Below, piece by piece: positions 48,374 to 61,214 of a stretch of DNA of 64,000 nt. The notes under the pieces were generated by a model that saw only the letters and a list, made by a program, of their open reading frames with translations, had not been told where the DNA came from and did not search any database. Where the stretch lies: NCBI GenBank assembly GCA_914767715.1, contig OU612066.1:16061001-16125000 (forward strand), given 5' to 3'. A program made the position numbers and the translations under genes. Each line of letters starts with the position of its first letter. Position 1 is the first letter of the stretch. This DNA comes from Membranipora membranacea (Eukaryota; Bryozoa; Gymnolaemata; Cheilostomatida; Membraniporidae).

Positions 48374-50926
48374 TGTCACAAATCTAAAATAGGCGAAATA
48401 ACCTAGGTGAATATAAAACAAGGGAGATCGGTTGTCCATTACTGGCTAACGGGTGACAGTTTTTCCTATGATAGTTTCAAGTCTATAGATCTATCTAAAA
48501 TTCATCTAGATATTTGATTTAATCTAATCATAAAACACAACCAGATTGCTCACAACCATTACTGCGGCGTTGTAACATAAATTACTGGCATCCAATCCTG
48601 TTGTGAGAGTTTTATCGAAATGCAGGCTAATGATAAAGTAGAACACCAGATAAATGGATTGGTGCATACAATGGTAGAAATTTTTTGCGGACGAGTACGA
48701 TATTAGGAAAGCATGCAAGCTCCAATGCGGAATTCATCCCTATTAAGTATTTATATATGATTGAGAACTTCCTAACAAACTATCTTGACAGGCATTCCTA
48801 TCAGCAGAGCGTTTATGAAATAAATTTTTGTCAATTGAAAGTCTAACCCACCATAGGCCCCTGAGGCTGGCAAACGTGTTCAATAGAAACCTCTATGGTT
48901 CACCAAACAGGGTAAGATACAAACTATGAAAGTTTATCTAACGCTGATGTTCTCTGCATCTCAAGCAAACCTGTAATCGAGATATTTGATCTTGCAGACA
49001 AAGCGCAGAATATATCTGTGTTAAAGGATGATAATACATCTACACACAAGCACCTTGTGTAATGGATGTCATTCTGGGAAGTGAAGTTGGCATAGTGATA
49101 TACTTTTTGAGTATAGTTCCCAATTCTTAGTAGACACTAGAAAATGACGTTTGTTCCCTCTACGGTGGTGGAGTGCTGTGATAACCGACTTTTCCAATAG
49201 CACCCCGTCGCCACAGAGGGAACAAACTTGTTCTCATTGACACAGGTTGCTAGAGCATTTCCCATGTATCATTTCAGTTGGCAAGTTTGGATAATCACGG
49301 GAAGAGTTAAGTAATTATGACCCACAGTTGATGGACTCAGTATCTAAATACCTCTTGTAGATTTCTCACACATAAGTGATCACCCAGCACAAGAGTAGGG
49401 ACTCGGGTCAGCTCACATGATAATGTAATTTCAATATTTGTTGAAGAGACGTATTAGCCAATGTGTTGGCTCTGTTTGATTCACTCCACCCTTCCAATCA
49501 GAGCCAAACACATTTGGAAGTTATACAATGTACAGTAGGATATGCTTGTTAGCCCCCGTCCCAAATACCATTGTCCCCCACTGTGAATGTTGTCTGCTCC
49601 TGAATGTGCTAACCTTACACCACATCACACCACATCAGACATTTATAAGAGCACCCTACAGAGACATTTTATTTCTCAGACTCAGAGATTGAGACGAATA
49701 CAAAAACATACATACATACATCCTAGAGTTTTTGCCAACTGCTACAGCAGTACAAGAAAGACAACAGTGATTATGCCTTAAAATAGCTAGTGCTACTCAC
49801 TCAGTAATTATGTATGTAGTGACTCAGTAAGTAAGGTACAAACAAAGCAATTGGAAGGTCAGTTGCATGGAGCTACATGCTCAACTTGATCACATACATA
49901 GTTGCCAAGTGATGTCATTTATTCAATTGGTTTTCATCATATGTGTTCTTACACTGGTTCAGTCTCTCTTTTGATGACATTGAATTCTTATGATAGTATT
50001 GTAGAGACTTTGTGCCATAGATGATAGAATAGTCTTGCTTTGCTCAAATAAAATTCTCAGTGCAGTTTCACTTCATCAATATGACTTCCTGTGTTGAATG
50101 CGCAAGTGTTAATAGTATTGTTAGTATAGAGTTGTGTCCCTCTGGTTAGAGGGAGAGCAACTTTAAGAAGCCATTTTAACTATTTTAGTGCATGTGCCTG
50201 TCTCTAACTCCCTGGTACTTGGTGTCAGCACAGCAGGGAGTTAACGAACACGATCGTTCCCTCTGATAATGTGGGGGTCATGCATAAAAAGCTGTGTATC
50301 ATGCGGCATGTCAAGACAGGCTGCACTTCAAGGCGCTACGCCTCAATACCCTACATATATTAACACTCCACCACAATGTAGATAGGTATATATAGGTCTT
50401 TTATAGTGTTAGTCAGATTCAATTTTGTATAGTAACCCACCTAACCAAAATAATGAAGGGTTTGAAATAATTTTTTAATTGGAATCGATAATATGATTAA
50501 CACATATGTTCTCAATATGAATAGATAATATAATTGTGATGAAGTAAGAAGTCATACCAGAAGTTGTTTTGTTAGATAAATCTTATTGCAAACAAAAAAT
50601 GTATTTAAAAGAGAAAATAAAAAATGGCCTATATTTGTAGGCATGCTGTTGAACAAAAAATAAAATATGTAGGCCTAAACTGGAATCTGAGTATTAATAA
50701 TTATCTTGGCAACAAAATACTATTTACAACACTAATTAACCAATCTCAGATGTGCGACTGTTTTGCCCAAATAAAACATTTTTTCAATACTGTTACTTCT
50801 TGTTTGTTTCAAGCTCTGTGAATGCATTGTATCAAGCGTTTTATACACCCCTCTAAATCAGACCAGAAAAGTTTTGTCATTCACAGCAGGGAGAATGCTG
50901 AAGACAGCATACAGCCAAACTGCAAC
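48374..50926. repeat. Intergenic unit Q, copy 2, left part
   Basis: Duplicate of 39909-42514. It includes the second copy of the 79-nt hairpin, a damaged copy of the 20-bp inverted repeat, and about 90 bp at 49611-49720 not present in Q1 (with ACATACATACAT repeats). No gene supported. Confidence 0.65.
49149..49227. ncRNA. Pre-miRNA-like hairpin, Q2
   Basis: Same 79-nt fold as 40696-40774. The only difference in the arms is A to G (CCCATCGCC versus CCCGTCGCC), which turns a U:A pair into a G:U pair and leaves the stem intact. Confidence 0.4.
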
Positions 50927-52310
50927 TTTCAGATGACATTTTCTTATGTAATCATCATAAAGAACATCATTTTTTATAATTACCTTAGGGTATAAGAGCA
51001 GCCATATTTTCTTCCGAATGTGCAACGATCACTTACACAACATGGTATTGAAGTATCCTTATTCTCAAATGATTTATTATTAATAAGTACGACAGTACAA
51101 AAACTAAAGGTCAATCACATATCATATAAAGACGCAGACCAATAAATAACTAGTTAATATTCAACAAAAACATTTCTGTACCAGACCCTGGGCCGAAACC
51201 ATAAAAATTGATAACCACTCATAAGCTGGATTAGAACTCCCATAAAAATATGACACTTGTCAACACTAATTACCTTTGCACCTATTATCGGTGATTGCTT
51301 TCAAAAAGCGGAGAAAAACAATGAGCTTGCAAAAGTCAAAAGCTAAGACTAAGGGTGAACTCTAGGTCACCAGACATTATAACACAAATTGCACTGGTTT
51401 CTGATTATATTTTTTTTAAGTTCCATTGTCATCCACATGTTGTCAATTTGAATAGCTATGGTGATCTGTTTCGGCGTGATTATTATAGGCTTGACCTGCT
51501 TGTTGTGAGAGCTTGCTGCTTGTTCGCTGACTTCGAATTGATGATAGGAGAACCAAGGACTTTAGAGTTATAGATATGAAATCGAATCAGGGCGATAGTG
51601 TAGTAGAGTATGCATTGAGATTTAACCCAGCATGTTGTACAGACAGGAAATCACCATTAACCCCACATAATCTGTAAAACAAAACAATGCAAAGTTAGTT
51701 TAAATTCAATTATTACTAAGAGCTTAAACTAAGACCCAACAGAAACACACTTAAACATTTCAGTGTAGGGTTAAAGCTCAGACATCATAGGTTATTATTA
51801 TTGAAATTTATCTAGACACAGGCTATATGGTGATGGAAAATAGTAATATGGTAGTAAATAGAGGGAATAATACACTGAGGGCGTATTGAAATATAACAAA
51901 ACATAATCACAGGGCCATGAGAAATCTGGGCACGTGAAACAACCCGTGGAGAATCACACAACGGGAAAACAACAGAAGTCACAAAAGATCTTCAAAACAA
52001 CCCTGGAAAGATTGCAAAACTGGAAAACCAACAGATTACACCATGGATAAACAGGTGCACTTGACACCATAAATTATCTAAAACTGATCGAAACTGAAAT
52101 GAGGGAAGGTCAAGCAAAGGACAGACTAACCATGTTTTGACAGCTAGAGAATTAAAACTGACAAAACACGCAAATCAAAAGAGAGTAATGACAAAATTGA
52201 GGCTAAAACCAATAACAAGGTTAACACCTTTACGCCTGTAAATGCAAACGTTGCACAATAACGGGACAGCAAACCAGCACTATAAAAGCCTGATGGACAC
52301 TTGTAAAAAT

Positions 52311-52520
52311 CAGTCAGCGCCAGGAGGCGGGTTAACGACATACAGCGTTACACATATAGAGATGACTATCTGATTCACTCAGCCCAAGGAGGCCTATTCT
52401 TCAACAAGAAGATAACAAATTCAGTCAGCGCCAGAGAGCGGGTTCACGACGTACAGCATTACAGATTTAATCAGAGAATTATCTGATTCAGTCAGCTCAA
52501 GGAGGCACATCTACAGAGAG
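52311..52520. repeat. 111-bp imperfect tandem repeat
   Basis: CAGTCAGCGCCAG occurs at 52311 and 52422, each followed by a similar stretch containing GCGGGTT..CGAC.TACAGC and ending CTCA.CCCAAGGAGGC or CAGCTCAAGGAGGC. A shorter third piece follows near 52490. It lies within the Q2 insertion and shows no coding frame. Confidence 0.7.
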
Positions 52521-52577
52521 GAAAATTGTCTAAAAACTTTTAGACACATTCAGCCAACAGAGCTTTTGGCAAAATAC

Positions 52578-52875
52578 ACAGAGATACAAATACCGCGATT
52601 CACAGCGAGGAACCCAGTCTAACATAGCTTAGATATACAGAGATACAAATACCGCGATTCACAGCGAGGAACCCAGTCTAACATAGCTTAGATATACAGA
52701 GATACAAATACCGCGATTCACAGCGAGGAACCCAGTCTAACATAGCTTAGATATACAGAGATACAGATACCGCGATTCACAGCGAGGAACCCAGTCTAAC
52801 ATAGCTTAGATATACAGAGATACAAATACCACGATTCACAGCGAGGAACCCAGTCATAGTTTAAATACACAGAGA
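52578..52875. repeat. 59-bp tandem repeat, about five copies
   Basis: Copies start at 52578, 52637, 52696, 52755 and 52814 (exact 59-bp period), then a partial one at about 52869. The unit contains ACAGAGATACAAATACCGCG and AGCGAGGAACCCAGTC. The first four are almost identical, so the array is young or homogenised; the fifth decays at its end. Confidence 0.92.
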
Positions 52876-53463
52876 TATCACACTGAATATCACACAGAAT
52901 TCGAGGTCATCTGCACCAAGGGTAAGATCTTATTATAAAGATTTTGAATTTTTATGTATTTTTATGACTAAATGATAAATGCCAAGATATTATTGTAAAA
53001 TTATTGATTGATTTATTGCCTGACTAATAGAACCATATTTATATTTTGTTATTATTGTTTAAAATAAATCCTTGAGCAATTCCACCGAGAATTGCACCAA
53101 ACTCAAAACTAAACCAGTGCTCAGTAGTTGAGGCTAGCGCAGATTGTACGATAGTAGCTCTACTTACCGCTGAGGTATTGTTGATCAACAGTTCAGTTGT
53201 GTTTTTGAAGTCTCTCTTTAATAACCGAATTATCAGCAATTATAAGTCCAGATCTGCTACCATTGCATTTGCACTACTTGAACCATACATATCGCGGATT
53301 CTAAAACAGAAAATTGGAGGATATTTTATTATTTGGGATTTGAGACAAGGAGTGAACAACTCCAAATTACAGTTCGATTAATCAAACACAAAACTCATTC
53401 ACAATAAACATTATATTATACAAAACAGAAAGTAAACGTGATATCAAAAATTCCATGCTGATA

Positions 53464-55340
53464 CAACAGACGGCAAACAACTCCAAGTCAGCAGATAGCC
53501 AGCAAAACTGGAAACTATACAGCCAAGTAGGGCCGGATATCATAGCTAATAATAGATAGGGAAGTAAAGGCTTTAATGGGGAATGTTGGGCAAGAAGGCC
53601 AATGGGCCGGGGGAATTTGGCTCGTTTAGTATATCTTATGTTACCTCTGCCTAATAAATAAAACCAAGATTCGATCGCAATTATCTGATCAAAGACTATG
53701 GAAAGAAACAATACGTTCATTTCTGGTATGTGTAGTCAGTGAATGCGCAACATACAATCAAGGAGTATAAAACCAGAGAGGTATACACAACATGCAGTAT
53801 AGCCAATACGATCAGCTGATATATCTGGGCAGTATGAAACACTACAACAGCAGAGCTAAGACGATAAGCGGGGTCCACAAGTCTGACAGAAATCTTTCAT
53901 GTTCGTATATGTGCTCTGCGTCCAAAATACACCAGACTGTGGGGGATAAAAAACTCACCATTAGACAGCTGACATTCAGTTGAACATGCTCATGAAGGGG
54001 CTGTCATTCTGAGACCTACATTAGAGCCTCAGTCCGGCTCCAACTCAACAACACCAGGAAGAGATGGTACAGTTGTAGAGCCATGAGGCCTCAAACTGGT
54101 TATTGAGGAATGGTGTATTCTGTGTCTAGGGGTGCTTGTTCTTAATGAGACCATAGTACTGCAGATCAGATTAATAAATACAGAATCGCTGAATACCCAT
54201 ACCATGAACAATTTTAATAAATAGCTCAATTTTTTTCGGCACTCCATATCCAAAAAATCTTGTACACAAATATTTTACGTTCCTCTAATTGTGTAACAAT
54301 TTACAGTTGGTCTGAGGATAGATATATTATTATATAAAAATACACCGTTCCAAGTTGATTCATTAACAGGCTGCGACCTAAATTCAGAACGTGATCAGTG
54401 CACCAGCTAGCAACTTGCAATGTGAAAGTATTCACCAGTGGACTTTTTTTGGGTACTCTACTCTCCGTATCGAATGCGGCCCATTGGGCCTCGATGCAGT
54501 CTGCAGGGCTGCTGGGAGGGGCGGTAGGGGCAGCCTTTACACAGAAGCCAGTGGGAAATGTTTTCTAAGCATTCCCCCTCTATATATCTTTGTGGGCACT
54601 CAGTTCCCGTCAATTCCCACCCACTTCCATCACAAGCTTTCAATCAATAGGAATATGACGGTTGTCAATTTAGAACATTTATGAAGTTACTGTCAAGATT
54701 GCCTTCTCTTGTACAAAAAGAAGACAACACACTAATAGTTATCCTCCAAAAATCGTTTTTTCAGAGAAAGACCTTGTATGTTCTGTAGGTATTTATATAT
54801 CAAATATAGATTTCATCATAAACATCATTGCTCTCTGACCGTGAGTTGAAATTTGATGCTTTCTGAATCAAACCACAATATATCTCATGGTCAAAAATAA
54901 TTCAAAAGGATAAAGATTTCAATAATCTAGAATAGAACATACCACAAAATTAATCTGTAAAGATGATTAAATTTAGACGAGGACTGAAGGGCTGTAAATC
55001 TAAGAGTATTCAGAATATAATATAGTATAAAGAGAAACTCTGTGCTTCTAAATTGTAAAGAAACAATACATCTTTGTCAGGATAACCTCAGAAAAACTCA
55101 AATGTTTATATGATTGGCCTGTCAAGATGAGCCAAGAAAGATATGAAAATGTATGACAGCGAGTTTTTCTGCCGGTCTGCCATGGGAAAAATATCCTTCA
55201 GAAACGAAAAGGAACAGAGAGTATTAATTACTGTTCGAAAACACGGTAAGAAAAACACACCTTCAAGATTCTACAACTAGACCTTATATAACAGTCCGAG
55301 CTGATGGAGGGAAACAGGAACTGAGTGGATCGTTAGTCAC
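53464..55340. repeat. Intergenic unit Q, copy 2, right part
   Basis: Duplicate of about 42511-44389, colinear with small indels. No gene supported; the frames at 53382-53720 and 54391-54684 match those of Q1 but are not protein-like. Confidence 0.65.
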
Positions 55341-58300
55341 TTATTCTGTGATCAGCTCATAGCACTGTACTGAGTGTTCATCAAATTTTGCCACAAGAAG
55401 AGTGTCACCATCAATGTCAAGGTCAAAATGATCACAGCTCCACCCTTTCTTGCCGCAGAGCTCTCCAACTTCCTCACCTGGAAAAAGAGATTTAAACATT
55501 TCAAAGTTATGTGAATGTCAGCGATCATAGGAACTAGTCAATGGGTAAGGTAAATAGTGTAAAGTATGATGATCAATACACACAAACGCCTCAGTGGGAT
55601 GTTCCTAATGCAGTGTGTGGATTAAAGCTCCGAGCAACAGTGGAGCTTTGATTTCTAGGGGTGACGGAGAGGCCTGCCTACCCTAGAAAGCTGACATATT
55701 TTAGAATCATCTGGTTTTTGCTTTGGAGGCAAAGCTGAAAATAACACTGGTTTGATATCCATACTCTACTGAATACAAAAAATGGTACAATAAATAAAAG
55801 CTGTGTTTTTTACTCACATATAAATTGCTTGTATAAGTCACGAATTTAATAAATAAGCTGAAAGTACCTGTATCCACATCCAGTATCCATATCTTTGTTT
55901 CTGTGTTACTGTTGGACACGAGTACATATCTGTTCTTGTAGCAGACGACTCCTAGTGGGTAGTTTATATGTTGAGATGTCCACATCACCTCTCCACTGTC
56001 TATGTTTAATCTGTGTACACTGCTTGTACCGCAGTCAGATAAGATAACAGAGTCATCTCCACACACAGCTAATGCTTTATAGTTGGTTGATATACCAGGA
56101 ACTTTGATCTGTTTTATAAGCTGACCTTGAAGAGTGTAGACTGTTAGAGACCCTCCATCTGGAATGACCACCTTCTTATTTACTACTCTTAGCTTATTCA
56201 AGTGACCACTGTAACTGTTATGGGACCAGGACCTCTTTAGTTTACCCTCCAAGTCATACACATAAACCTTTTTGGCATTAATCGATAACACATATAGCTC
56301 ATTATTATACACTTGCACACTGGATACATAGCCACCAATATTCACAAACTCAGACACTGTGCTGGTATTCACAGGCTCACGAACCCTCATAAGTTTGTCA
56401 GTTTGCAGACCAGCATAAATGTAATTCTGGTATTTAGTAACAGAGTGGACATAATCGGGGAGTTGGACAGTATTGATTAATTTCATAGAAGTCGGAGGTT
56501 TGTTATTTGCTAACATGGGCAAATCCATCAGCCTCCGAGGTGATTGTGAAATTTCGACAGCAAGCTGAACTTCTGCGCAATCTGAAAATAAAAACAGAAT
56601 TATACATCGCTTCGTACCCCAGAGGTAGCAGCGTTGGATCGTATGCAACAGTTGTTGTTCAGACCTGTAATTAATGCAGCAAGGGACAGGTTGGTAAAAG
56701 AAAATTGGCAACCCTACCCTAGGAATTCATCAGCAGAATTTTGATATTTACGTTACATTAGGAAGGTGTTATTGTTCGAGGTAAAAAGGATGTTACTGAG
56801 TGATAAAAAGGTTTTAATATAGGACTATCAAAACATAAAACACAAAGCAGCACACTTGCGGTGTCTCATTTTGGAGCAGCACTTCAGATAAGAAAAGATT
56901 AAAATCAAACCTTTGACAGAGAGCTGGACATGATTAGATGAAGGTTTATATTGAGGGATCTTCATATTCATCAGTTCATCTATAAGTTTCTCTGTCTCTT
57001 TGTATCCACCCGCCACGTCTACCTGGTAAAATATAAGAATAGATAATTAGGTGAGGGGAGATCTGAGGGAGGCGGACTTCGTCAACCAACAATCTGTGGG
57101 AGCGAAAGATAGGTGAGGGGAGGGGTCTGAGAGAGCCTCAGTATGTGAGAAGCCAAAACAGGAATCATGGTCTATGAAGCCAGTGAAGATAATCCTGGCC
57201 ATGTGCAATGATTTATTTTATGTTAAATTATTGGAATTTCAAATACTGTGTGAGCTACAGGTGAAGGTCTCAGTGATATTTTTATCAGGGTATCTTTGGC
57301 AATATGAAAAAAGATGATAACTGATCCATATAGATATGCTTTATAGTAGCTAGCTACCTCATGGTAGGTGGAAAGTCTGGTATCTATTCTAGCTACTTGT
57401 CTGCTGAGCTTATCTAAGAGAATCCCGATCTCATCATCTAGAAAACTCGCCACCTCAATCCTTGATTTATTTCTGAGTTCCATTAGTTTCTCTTTAAGCT
57501 CAGCATATTGCTGCATAAGTCCTGCAACCTGAGGGGCAATGTGAAAGGACAACAATCATTCAAGTTTGGTTCTTCTTTTGTCAATTCTATGCTAGGTCTG
57601 TCAACATATTATATAATAAAAAATTATTTAAGCCTCAGATCTCACTTTTCAATTCTTTATTTTCAGTTCAGTTCAGGCCAAGTTCTTTCTCATAATAGCC
57701 GTGTCGGAATGTGAAGATAACAGACATCTGGTCTTACTTTAGATCCATCCTAGCAAATATTTAAGAGTTATGCTCTTTTGCCAAATATCTAGACAACTCC
57801 GCAATCCTGATGCATCTCAACTGGCACAACTTCAACAGTCACCAACTTACTAACTGTTTAGTTGGCAAAAAACACCATAAACTGGGAGTTGCCCTCCTTT
57901 CCTCAAAAAGGTGGGTTATGGAGTTGCTACAGACCTGTTTATCTCTGGCGTCATGTAGCTTGTCAACCAATTCTTGAGTTTCTGTATCCCAGTCTGATAT
58001 GACAGCTGTTAGCTGTTTAGAAATCCCTAACAGGTGCTCTTCTTTATCGAATATCCATACTTTCTTACCATTTACCATCTCGATAAGCTTTGCGACCATG
58101 TTGGATATTGACCGAAGATCATGCCTGTAACCTAGGGTAAATATTTATAATATCAAGCATAGAAAGTGTTATAGACAATGACATAGACCTTGTATGAAAT
58201 TTCAAACATGGCTAGGTGTCACTGATGTTTATAGGGTCACACCATGGTTAATAGAATTAGAATCTGATATCCATGTTGAAAAGACTTTTGATCAATTTGC

Positions 58301-59955
58301 CAAACCAATCTCATGACAGGAAAGTATTTGATGAATCTGAAACACGTTATCATCTTACTAACCATCGTTGCAGGGATCCAATTGGTCGATATAGTCCCCG
58401 CAGAACATTTTGGGACATTTTACACAAATCATAGAGTAGGATTTCTTAGGATGTTCCTCGCAGTTTCTTGTCTCCATCTTTCTGTAATCTCTCTTATACT
58501 CATCCATTCTGATACGCATGTGGTCGTCCAGTGCATCATTGTGACTCTACAACAGGGAAAACCATCATTGAACTAATTGGCTATTTCTGACTGCAAGATA
58601 ACCTTGTGACATAGTCATCTCTGCAGCACGTCAATGGTGGCGCTGCTTTACATCAAGAAAGACAACTCCAAGACTCCAAGGTTATGAGATAGCAAAGCAA
58701 AATAATTCCATTATATTGTTTTTTTCCAATTTAGGTACTCATTTCATGTGAATTAATTCAGGCCCTCCGCTGCAGACTAACATATGCTGGCTACTAGATC
58801 TTCCGTGTATTTGGCATATGATGTGTCTTATAGGAGACATCTACATTGCATGAAAGTATTGCAGCCTCAGAATACCACGTATACTAGTACATTGTGAATG
58901 TATCAGGTCTGAAGAGTAACCAAAATATTATAAACAAGTCTTGTGGAAAGTGGAATAGACCAGCAGTGGTATTTCACATACTCTAATCAGTTTTGGTTTG
59001 ATTATGGTGAGCGTTATTTGTTATATCAGCTACTTCACACCTGAAAAATACAGTGAATCGAACAAACTAACCTTTTCATGAGGGGTACAGAATTTTTTTG
59101 AACAAATGACACAGTAAATTTGAGCCAGTCTTCTCCTATCCTCTTTTCTCATACAAACATCACAGCAGAGAAACTTGTCTAGTGGAGCACCTGCTGATGG
59201 GATGTCATCTATACATTCATCAAACACAGTTCTAAAATAATGAACATTAACATTATCACCTTAGCAAACACAACTGTTTATAGTCATTGGTATAAGCTGA
59301 CATTTCATGGTATTTTATAGGAGTGCCAAAAAAACCACCGATCTACCCTTGCCTGTGACAACCCCTACCACCTGTGAGTTGTATCATCTACGAGGCAGGT
59401 ACTTTCAAAGTCAAGGCAGACGCAGGCAGGTGCTTTCTTGACACCTCTTTTATGGCAACAAGCAGTATACCAGTGGTAGTCATAGATTAGAAATTTGTTA
59501 GTTTTAATTCATGTGGTTGTATCAGACACTAGGTATTAGTTGCTGATGATGATTCAACTTCTGCCCCAGTTGCTCCATGTAATGAGCACACTTTGGGCAC
59601 CTATAACACCAAGAGATCGGCGTCTGCAGAGAAATATGAACTCAAGTCACATTCAACGCCTGGGGCACTTGTACGCTGGGTGCTACAAATAATTGAAACA
59701 GCATCTACCCACGTCGATACACTTCAGTCGCAAACATGGCTTATGGGCAGAAATACAATAATCATAAATATAGTAGTAAATAACAAATTACCTGCATAGC
59801 GGACATTTTACAATCTCGGTCACTTCAGAGTCTTTGGTCAGACATGTGACGCAGTAGATGTGGTTAGGATTACATGGTAGTCGCTTCAGTGCTTCATTTT
59901 CGAAGCATAATCCACATTCCAAAAAGGTTTCTTCCTTAGTGTCTGTTGCTGCCAT
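55341..59955 (-). CDS. RBCC protein with six-bladed beta-propeller, gene 4 (class a/y)
   Basis: Exons 59955-59792, 59231-59072, 58546-58363, 58131-57935, 57528-57358, 57022-56911, 56581-55868, 55477-55341; 612 residues, with every exon the same length as in gene 1. The 5' half and its introns match gene 1 almost base for base (for example intron 4 and the sequence before exon 5), while exons 7-8 match gene 3 (LINTVQLP in blade 1, DIDGDTLLVAKFDEHSVQ in blade 6). Zinc ligands are intact. Intron 6 is more diverged than in the other three. No lesion was found, so it is likely functional, with the same inferred E3-ligase role and an unknown ligand. Confidence 0.87.
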
Positions 59956-61214
59956 TATTCACAGAGCTAAAAAACAAGTTTCTTTGTCAAATGGCTAAAT
60001 AAAGAAAGCGCCTCATTCTGGGTACACTTGTGATCAATATTCTAAACAATGTATGCAAGGGCTTTCTTTGATGTTAGAAAGTAAAGTCTTACGCAGTAGT
60101 CTTATAGTAAGTCTTACCAAGAGTTTAACTCCTTGGTCTTACGTACAACCTGGAAATAAAATGGAAGCAAGTAAAACTTTGGCCTTTAATTGTAATTAGG
60201 CATAAGCATTCTTCTGAGCGAGAAATAAAATGAAATGTATTATCTGGCCACTATAGTATATAGGGTCTTTTGATGCAAAAATGCAGCAACGGGCAATATT
60301 TACATATCCTGATACTTGTACACTTGCTCTGTGTGCTTTAGTATTTTCCTTTTTAGTCTGAGCCCTGTCTGTTATTTATCAGCTGGATGATGATGAAAGC
60401 TTGTCAAGACAGGCAATTTTCAAGCAAAAGTTACCAAAAGATGAATTTTGTCCTACCTTAGCCCAGGCTAATCCTACCTACTATAGTGCCTAGTATCAGT
60501 CTAGATAAAATAATATATAGTAAATATTAGTAATATAGTATTGGGCTCAATTATGCATCATTCAGTGTCAAATGTGACTCACTTTGCCTTGATATTAACA
60601 CTCTCACAGATGAATTGACTTCTTTCACTTCACCAATAGCTCAATGAACTGAAGAGAGGGTACATTGAAAAGATAGAGTCTACAGCATAGAAATAGAGTC
60701 TATGGTCCTACAGAATTACTTCCCATTTACTCCCACTCTCTAGTCAGTTTCACTTCAACTACCTGCACATGATTTCCTGTGTTCAGTGCGCAGGTGCGCT
60801 TTTAAGGTTGTAGTTATGCCCCTCTGTCTATGGGAAGGGCAACTCACAGAAAATCTCAACCAGTTAGATTACAATCTGTGGTGATCTTACTTTTCCCTGG
60901 TATGCAGTTGTGTCAGGGCAGGAGGGATATCCATACATGACAAGTTGACTGGGCTCTATATATCTGGTGGTGCATCACCTTGCGCGCTGGATTGGTCTGG
61001 GGGGACCCTAAAATACTCCCTCTGGCGGCATGGGGCAACACCCAAGCTGCCCAAGCTCTTAAAACATCTGTTTCTTTTGTTTTATTGTTAGATAACTATA
61101 GCTTACCGAATTCTAGAAAGCATTAGAAAGAATTTTACTATCTATTAATGTTTAAACTAATACAATTTGTTATATTATGTTGACAACTAGACCTCATGAC
61201 AGCAAAATTTGATA
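59956..61214. other. Upstream region of gene 4 and left flank of LINE unit C
   Basis: 59956-60490 matches the upstream region of gene 1, and 60495-60930 matches the left flank of LINE units A and B. From about 60935 to 61205 the sequence is private to copy C, replacing the N-terminal RT piece and the CA/TA microsatellite. No gene supported. Confidence 0.55.

Larger units (their letters stand above)
50927..53463. mobile_element. 2.54-kb insertion of unknown type in Q2
   Basis: Q1 at 42511-42518 reads GCAACAGA without a break. Here the same site is split by 2537 bp, and CAAC is present on both sides (50923-50926 and 53464-53467), so a 4-bp target duplication is likely. The left end reads TTTCAGATGACATTTT and the right end, reversed, TATCAGCATGGAATTTT, a weak imperfect inverted repeat. 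No transposase, integrase or RT frame is seen; frames at 51355-51573, 53039-53239 and 53178-53381 are unrecognised. Tandem repeats occupy 52311-52880. Confidence 0.65.

Noticed and set aside
52567-52880. CRISPR-like array
   Set aside because: The 59-bp units are contiguous with no unique spacers, in eukaryotic DNA; a simple tandem repeat.
58313-58576. 87-codon plus frame across gene 4 exon 3
   Set aside because: Antisense shadow of the B-box exon and its introns.
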